A stretch of DNA of 64,000 nucleotides, taken from assembly GCF_026627255.1 (NCBI RefSeq), contig NZ_JAPNLM010000020.1, positions 1 to 64,000 on the forward strand, written 5' to 3'. A model generated the notes under the pieces. The model was given only the letters and a program-made list of their open reading frames with translations, did not search any database and was not told the DNA's origin. Of the stretch, positions 59,382-64,000 are shown in pieces (positions within the stretch are counted from its first letter, which is position 1; each line of letters begins with the position of its first letter). The stretch is from Streptomyces antarcticus. Lineage in GTDB: Bacteria; Actinomycetota; Actinomycetes; Streptomycetales; Streptomycetaceae. Both the position numbers and the translations under genes were made by a program.

Positions 59382-59653
59382 GCGGCGGCGCTCGCACCGC
59401 CGGCCGCGACCAGCGCGGCCACGGTGCGCACGTACGTGTCCAGGTCCGGATCGTCGAACAGGACACTGATGTCCAGTTCGATGCCCAGCTCGGACTCCAG
59501 GCTCGCGACGATGCGCATGGCCGACACCGACTGGCCCGACAGGGCGAAGAAGGTGAGGCCCTCTTCTCCCGGTGCGGGCTTGAGGATCTGGGTCCAGATC
59601 TGCGTGGCGGTCTGCTCGACGGGGTTCGTCACGGGGTTCTTCTCCTCACCCAT
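59378..59653 (-). CDS. free-standing peptidyl carrier protein, SgcC2-like
   Basis: A 91-aa four-helix carrier. The phosphopantetheine site is Ser42 in FFALSGQSVSAM; the first Gly of the usual GGxS is Ser, a tolerated variation. Following ASLESELGIELDISVLFDDP is normal for PCPs. ATG 59653 overlaps the hydroxylase stop by 8 bases, and its stop overlaps the C-enzyme start. It should carry beta-tyrosine loaded by the A domain at 47691 during hydroxylation and transfer. No phosphopantetheinyl transferase is in the window. Confidence 0.88.
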   Translation of the reverse strand: MGEEKNPVTNPVEQTATQIWTQILKPAPGEEGLTFFALSGQSVSAMRIVASLESELGIELDISVLFDDPDLDTYVRTVAALVAAGGASAAA

Positions 59654-61199
59654 TGAGGGTCTCGTTTCTGATCTTCCGGAGGTCGTCGAAGGAGTCGAGG
59701 TCCGGCACGGTCCAGCCGTCCAGGTCGTACTCGTCCATGCACTGGTCGACGAAGCCCTTGTACTGGTCGAGCTGGCCGCTCAGCGTCTGCGCGTGCAGCA
59801 TTTCCACGCGGGTGTTCTCGTGGTTCCCCGCGTAATTGCGCTCGTACAGTTCGTGGCGGCCGCCGAATTCCGAACCCACGGCGTCCCACAGGAGCTTCAT
59901 CACCTTGACCCGCCCCACGGCGTCGGTACCGCCCGAGCCGCGGACATATTTGTCCAGGTAAGGCCGGATCTGCGGGTTCGCGAAGTCGTCGGCGCTGGAA
60001 TTGACGTAGATGAGGCCGCTGGCCACGTCCTGCTGGATGATCTCCTTGATCCGCGGATAGCCGATCTGCATGAACCAGCGGTAGGCCATTCCGTACTCGG
60101 GATTCGGCAGCAGCGCGCCGTTCTTCCACTCGACGGGATTGCGGGCCGCCGCGTCCGACAGCCCCCAGAAGAGGTTGCGCCAGGCCAGGACCTCGCCGAG
60201 GCGGCTCTGCACGCCGCGGAAGTCGCTCGTGCCCGTCACCTCCAGCGCCTTGGCCAGCAGACCGGCCAGGAACTCCAGCTTCACCGCGAGGCGGGTGCAG
60301 CCGTGGAACGTGAACCGCTCGGGGAAGCCGGACTTGGCGGTGAACATCTGGACCTTGCCGAGGTCCCCGTAGATGAAGACGTTCTCCCAGGGGATCAGCA
60401 CCTTGTCCATCACGAGGATGGTGTCGTTCTCGTCCAGGCGCGAGCTGAGCGGGTAGTCGAAGGGGCTGCCCATCATCGCGGCGTTGGCGGCGTAGGAGGG
60501 ACGGCAGATGAGCTTCATCCCGGGCGCGTCCATCGGAACGGTCGCGACCAGGGCGAACTCGCGTTCCTTGACGGGAAGCCCGTAGTGGGCGATGAAGTTG
60601 TAGTGCGTCAGCGCGGAGCCGGTCGCCACCACCTTGGCGCCGCTGACGATCAGGCCGGCGTCCGTTTCCTTCTCCACGTGGACGAAGACGTCCTTGACTT
60701 GGTCCGGCGGCAGACTGCGGTCGACGGGCGGGTGCACGATCGCGTGGTTCCAGTACAGGACCTTCTCCTGCGACTCCCGGTACCAGCGGCGTGCGTTGTC
60801 GGCGAAGGGACCGTAGAACTCCGCGTTGGCACCGAGGGTGCCGAGGAACGAAGCCTTGTAGTCGGGGCTGCGGCCCATCCACCCGTAGCTGAGCCGTGAC
60901 CACTCGGCGATGGCCTTCTGGTCCGCGACGAGGTCGTCGACCGAACGCGGAGTGGTGAAGAACCGGTGCGTGTAACCGTCGCTCCCGGTATCCGTGGCGG
61001 TCGTCAGGACCTTCTGCTTCTCCGGGTCGTGGAGAGCGTCGTAGAGCCGCGCCGTCATACGGATCGGATTACGGAAGGCGGGATGCGAAGTAACGTCCTT
61101 GACCCGGTCGCCGTATATGTAGACCTCGCGGCCGTCGCGAAGGCTCTCCACATACTCGTCACCGGTGAACGGACGTGTTTTCCGCCGCTCTTCACCCAT
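59646..61199 (-). CDS. HpaB/SgcC-family flavin-dependent aryl hydroxylase
   Basis: A 517-aa reduced-flavin-dependent monooxygenase, the family of 4-hydroxyphenylacetate 3-hydroxylase. Landmarks are the start TGDEYVESLRDGREVYIYGD, NHAIVHPPVDRS, KVVATGSALTHYNF and IPWENVFIYGDLGKV. In C-1027, SgcC adds the 3-hydroxyl to PCP-bound beta-tyrosine. Direct overlap with the PCP gene fits action on the carrier-bound amino acid here. It needs FADH2 from a reductase; the only reductase seen is the fused domain near 25 kb. ATG 61199 has GAGGAGAGGAAG upstream. Its C-terminal half has no truncation. Confidence 0.9.
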   Translation of the reverse strand: MGEERRKTRPFTGDEYVESLRDGREVYIYGDRVKDVTSHPAFRNPIRMTARLYDALHDPEKQKVLTTATDTGSDGYTHRFFTTPRSVDDLVADQKAIAEWSRLSYGWMGRSPDYKASFLGTLGANAEFYGPFADNARRWYRESQEKVLYWNHAIVHPPVDRSLPPDQVKDVFVHVEKETDAGLIVSGAKVVATGSALTHYNFIAHYGLPVKEREFALVATVPMDAPGMKLICRPSYAANAAMMGSPFDYPLSSRLDENDTILVMDKVLIPWENVFIYGDLGKVQMFTAKSGFPERFTFHGCTRLAVKLEFLAGLLAKALEVTGTSDFRGVQSRLGEVLAWRNLFWGLSDAAARNPVEWKNGALLPNPEYGMAYRWFMQIGYPRIKEIIQQDVASGLIYVNSSADDFANPQIRPYLDKYVRGSGGTDAVGRVKVMKLLWDAVGSEFGGRHELYERNYAGNHENTRVEMLHAQTLSGQLDQYKGFVDQCMDEYDLDGWTVPDLDSFDDLRKIRNETLNG

Positions 61200-61370
61200 G
61201 GTCTTCCTCTCCTCGCCCAGACCGATGAGTCTGTCACCGGTCCGGCGCCCCGGGCGTCTCCCAGATTGCCACTTTGATCGCACTCCAGAAGATGCGGGTC
61301 CGCCGTCCGCTTCCGAAAATGGACCCCAATGTCTTTTGCTGGCACGCCCGCCCCCGGAGGCCGAACCCCC
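61200..61370. promoter_or_regulatory. 171-bp divergent promoter region
   Basis: This separates the hydroxylase-PCP-C operon (minus strand) from the solute-binding-protein gene (plus strand). It holds GGAGG at 61356-61360 for the plus-strand start. An in-frame upstream ATG at 61329 lacks such a site. No clear operator palindrome is seen. Confidence 0.45.
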
Positions 61371-62732
61371 ATGACCGATGAGGTCGTCCTTGACGTCTGG
61401 CTCAACGACTACCCGGTCGTCCCTCTCTTCCTGAGCGAGACGAGGAAGTTGGCCGAGGCATTCGGCCGGACGCACCCCGGGATCAGGGTCGAGGTCCGCG
61501 GCATCGACCACGTGCGGCTGCCGCAGGAGGTGGCCCGCGCAGCTGCCGAGGGCCGGCAGCCGGCGATCGTCCAGAGCTTCTACACCTCCACGCAGCTTGC
61601 CGCCGACCTGCTCACCGCGGACGGCGCGCCGCTGTTCACCTCGATCGAGAAGGCCATCGCCGGCCGCGACGAGATCCTCGGGGTGCCGGTGCGGCTCGAC
61701 GACCTGGTGACGGCCGCCCGCGACTACTACACGCTGGACGACGACGGTCTGTTCGCCCTGCCCCCGCTCACCTCGACCACCCTGCTGTACGCCAACACCA
61801 CGCTGCTGGAGGCGGCCGGCGTGACCGAGGTCCCCCGGACCTGGGAAGGCATCACGGCGGCCTGCGAGGCCGTCGCCGCCCTCGACGACGGCCCTGCCCA
61901 CGGCATCACGTGGCCCAACCACGGCTGGATGTTCCAGCAGGCGGTGGCCCAGCAGGGAGGTCTCCTCGCGCTGCCCGGCAACGGCCGCGCCGGGCGGGCC
62001 ACCGGTGTCGCGCTGGACTCCCCGGCCCTGCTCGCCTTCGTCGACTGGTGGCGGCGGCTGCACGCGCAAGGCCACTACCACTACACCGGCCTGCGCTCCG
62101 CCGGCGACGACACGTACCCCGCGTGGGAGCTCAACTACCGCGCCTTCGCCGGGCAGCAGGTGGCCTTCGTCCTCAGCACCTCGGTGGAGGCCGACCGCAT
62201 GGTCCAGGCCGGCAGGGAGGGCGGCTTCCGCGTCGAGGTGGCCCCGATGCCGCACTCCGCGGCCGTCCCGTACGCGGGCAACGTCATCGGCGGCGACTCC
62301 CTGTGGCTGGCCGCCGGGCTGGACCCGGACACCCGCGACGCGGCCCTGGCCTTCTTGCTGAGCTTCCTGACACCGCAGAACGCGGCGGAACGGCACCGGA
62401 CGAGCGGCTTCATCCCGGTCACCGAATCCGCGCGCGCCCTCCTGGAGGAGGACGGCTGGTTCGCACGGAACGCGCACCACCAGGTCGCCCTCGACCAGCT
62501 CGCCCAGGGCGACCGTTCGCCGGCCTCGCGCGGCGCCGTCCTGGGGGACTTCGTCTCGGTACAGGACTGCATGACCGCGGCGATGCACGACGTGCTCACC
62601 TCGGCAGCCGACCCCGCGGTGCGCTTCGCCCGGGCGACGGCCGAGGCGCAGGAACTCCTCGACGACTACAACGCGCACTGCCTCGGCCTGGTGCCAGGTC
62701 CCCGAGGACCGCACCGCTTCCGGGTCGGCTGA
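61371..62732 (+). CDS. family 1 solute-binding protein without signal peptide
   Basis: A 453-aa periplasmic-binding-protein-fold protein resembling UgpB/sugar-binding SBPs: EVVLDVWLNDY at the start, KLAEAFGRTHPGIRVEV, VPRTWEGITAACEAVAA and YAGNVIGGDSLWLAAG. Unlike transported SBPs it begins directly with MTDEVVLDVW, with no signal peptide and no lipobox Cys. The upstream ATG alternative adds only 14 residues and no signal. No ABC permease or ATPase is nearby. It may bind an intermediate or product in the cytoplasm, for transport hand-off or self-protection. That role is inference. Confidence 0.8.
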   Translation: MTDEVVLDVWLNDYPVVPLFLSETRKLAEAFGRTHPGIRVEVRGIDHVRLPQEVARAAAEGRQPAIVQSFYTSTQLAADLLTADGAPLFTSIEKAIAGRDEILGVPVRLDDLVTAARDYYTLDDDGLFALPPLTSTTLLYANTTLLEAAGVTEVPRTWEGITAACEAVAALDDGPAHGITWPNHGWMFQQAVAQQGGLLALPGNGRAGRATGVALDSPALLAFVDWWRRLHAQGHYHYTGLRSAGDDTYPAWELNYRAFAGQQVAFVLSTSVEADRMVQAGREGGFRVEVAPMPHSAAVPYAGNVIGGDSLWLAAGLDPDTRDAALAFLLSFLTPQNAAERHRTSGFIPVTESARALLEEDGWFARNAHHQVALDQLAQGDRSPASRGAVLGDFVSVQDCMTAAMHDVLTSAADPAVRFARATAEAQELLDDYNAHCLGLVPGPRGPHRFRVG

Positions 62733-62787
62733 CCCGGCCGGCTCTTCATCCCGCTCCTTCCCCACCAGACTTCTTCAGGAGAATCCC

Positions 62788-63537
62788 GTGGCGCAGAACC
62801 TGCAGGTCGCCGAAGCGCGGCCGAGACCCGTCGAGGACGCACCCGAGCACCCGGACGCCCTCCCGCCGCAGCGCGTCCCCGACGCCGCCGTCTCCGTCAC
62901 GGCCGCGCGCCCGTGGTGGCGGCAGGCCTGGGTGATCCCGCTCGCCGTGGTCGTGTTCGCGTTCCTCATGATGGTGTGGCCGCCGTACCTGGGGCTCGAC
63001 CCCAAGACCTCGCTGATACCCATCCGGGCGGGCTCCCCAGCCCACTACCCGATGCTCGTCGCGCACATCGCGACGGGCACCATCGCGCTGCTGACGGTCA
63101 TCCTCCAGCTGTGGCCGTGGATCCGCCGCAACCGCCCGGAGCTCCACCGGTGGGCGGGACGGACGTACGTCTACGCCGGTGCCGTCCCGTCGGCGCTGCT
63201 CGCCTTCCTCATCACCCCGCTCTCGATGGGACCGTCCGTCGGCACCACGCTCGGCGGCGTCCTGTGGCTGTTCACCACCGGCATGGGCACCTGGCGCGCC
63301 GTCCAGGGCAACATCCGGTCGCACCGCCAGTGGATGCTCTACAGCTTCGCGTTCGCCATCAACATCGTGTGGGGCCGGGTGTTCGTGGTCCTGCTGATGT
63401 CCTTCGAGGTGCAGAACCAGGCGGTGTGGGCGCAGATCACCGGCACGGCCCCCTGGCTCGGCTGGGTGATCAACCTCTTCCTCGTGCAGTGGTGGCTCAA
63501 CCGTACGGCCGACCGCCCCGTCAAGGACCTCATCTGA
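62788..63537 (+). CDS. DUF2306-type membrane protein
   Basis: A 249-aa protein with an N-terminal soluble tail of about 40 residues and about six membrane segments (WVIPLAVVVFAFLMMVW, HIATGTIALLTVILQLW, YAGAVPSALLAFLI and later ones). His in the HRWAGRTYVYAG and IRSHRQWMLYSFAF motifs matches the DUF2306 pattern; those His residues could bind heme or metal. The start is GTG 62788 with CAGGAGAA upstream. It follows the solute-binding protein by 55 bp, probably in the same operon. Function of the family is unknown. Confidence 0.75.
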   Translation: MAQNLQVAEARPRPVEDAPEHPDALPPQRVPDAAVSVTAARPWWRQAWVIPLAVVVFAFLMMVWPPYLGLDPKTSLIPIRAGSPAHYPMLVAHIATGTIALLTVILQLWPWIRRNRPELHRWAGRTYVYAGAVPSALLAFLITPLSMGPSVGTTLGGVLWLFTTGMGTWRAVQGNIRSHRQWMLYSFAFAINIVWGRVFVVLLMSFEVQNQAVWAQITGTAPWLGWVINLFLVQWWLNRTADRPVKDLI

Positions 63538-63574
63538 CCAGCCGGGGCCGGCCCCGCTAAAAGAAGGACGCATT

Positions 63575-64000
63575 GTGAGCGCACTCCTGCAGAACAAGGT
63601 CGTGGTCGTCTCGGGCGTGGGCCCGGGCCTGGGCCGAGCCCTGGCCGTGCGCGCGGCGGAGGCCGGCGCGGACGTGGTCCTCGCCGCGCGGACCCAGTCC
63701 GTACTGACCGAGACCGCGGCGGCGGTGGAGGCCACCGGCCGCCGGGCGCTGGCGGTCGCCACCGACATCACCGACGAGGCCGCGGCCCGTCGGCTGGTAT
63801 CGGCCGCCGTGGACACCTTCGGCCGGGTGGACGCCCTGGTGAACAACGCGTTCGTGGTGCCGCCGATGGCGCCGCTCGCCGACGTGGACCTGGCCGACAT
63901 CCGGACCGGCTTCGAGACCAACGTGTACGCGGCCCTGCGGATGACGCGCCTGTTCGCCCCGGTGCTCAGTGAGCACAACGGCTCCGTCGTCATGGTCAAC
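63575..64000 (+). CDS. short-chain dehydrogenase, 5' part (runs off the window)
   Basis: GTG 63575 follows AGAAGGA and 142 codons are visible. VVVVSGVGPGLGRALAVRAAEAGADVVLAARTQ is a Rossmann start with GxGxGLG, and DALVNNAFVVPPM is the NNA(G) motif with Ala-Phe in place of Ala-Gly. The catalytic Tyr-x3-Lys lies beyond the end. It is co-directional with the DUF2306 gene (37-bp gap). It probably reduces or oxidises a product intermediate. Confidence 0.85.
   Translation, partial: MSALLQNKVVVVSGVGPGLGRALAVRAAEAGADVVLAARTQSVLTETAAAVEATGRRALAVATDITDEAAARRLVSAAVDTFGRVDALVNNAFVVPPMAPLADVDLADIRTGFETNVYAALRMTRLFAPVLSEHNGSVVMVN

Noticed and set aside
1..64000. CRISPR arrays, rRNA, tRNA or riboswitches
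   Set aside because: No regularly spaced direct repeats, cloverleaf-like genes or recognisable riboswitch cores were seen by eye. A covariance-model scan would be needed to exclude small RNAs fully.

Overview
The DNA is very GC-rich, with GTG and TTG starts, ATGA/GTGA gene overlaps and GC-biased third codon positions. Together with the gene families present, this points to Streptomyces or a close actinomycete. The window is almost entirely secondary-metabolite and accessory DNA; I see no rRNA, tRNA or CRISPR. About 60 real genes are listed. Family assignments come from motifs and remembered family sequences, not from database searches.

Layout. (1) 1-201: right end of an IS3-family insertion sequence. 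(2) 334-1997: a secreted SGNH-type hydrolase and the first of three AhpD-like proteins. (3) 1847-10619, minus strand: a RiPP-like operon made of a LuxR-type regulator, a 31-aa acidic peptide, a stem-loop, two JmjC oxygenases, an MFS exporter, a 2OG-Fe(II) oxygenase and an RsgA-type GTPase, followed by a second AhpD-like protein and an MHS transporter. (4) 10751-15106: a third AhpD-like protein, an SDR with a coupled 96-aa peptide, an MFS protein and a small tautomerase. (5) 15447-25731, plus strand: a tightly packed operon with TauD-type oxygenase, HpcH/HpaI aldolase, cysteine-synthase-like enzyme, asparagine-synthetase-like enzyme, PrpF-like isomerase, acyl-CoA dehydrogenase, dihydroorotase-like amidohydrolase and a FAD-monooxygenase/FMN-reductase fusion. 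It looks like a pathway to a small N-containing building block. (6) 25836-26276, minus strand: a secreted neocarzinostatin-family apoprotein. (7) 26554-30233: a 61-aa peptide, an R2-like di-iron protein, an MFS exporter and a BtrH-like acyltransferase/protease-fold protein. (8) 30296-37316, minus strand: GT2, ketosynthase, CoA/AMP ligase, ThDP enzyme, an unknown and an acyl-reductase-type ALDH, diverging from an FkbH-like protein and a UXS-like sugar enzyme. (9) 40899-47580: GNAT, three ATP-grasp ligases, serine acetyltransferase and cysteine synthase. (10) 47691-61199: a free-standing A domain, a MIO aminomutase very like SgcC4, two methyltransferases, a group D flavin monooxygenase and a P450-ADH fusion, facing a minus-strand C domain, PCP and HpaB/SgcC-like hydroxylase. 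(11) 61371-64000: a cytoplasmic solute-binding protein, a DUF2306 membrane protein and a truncated SDR.

How it may work together. Block 10 carries the same functional set that makes and transfers beta-tyrosine in the enediyne C-1027: aminomutase, A domain, PCP, aryl hydroxylase and C domain. Block 6 encodes a protein of the family that binds 9-membered enediyne chromophores. No enediyne PKS lies in the window, so either the core genes lie outside it or the cassette and apoprotein serve a different scaffold. Blocks 5, 8 and 9 could supply an amide/hydantoin-like unit, an acyl unit and aminoacyl couplings. Block 3 could be an independent peptide-oxidation system. These links are inference from neighbourhood.
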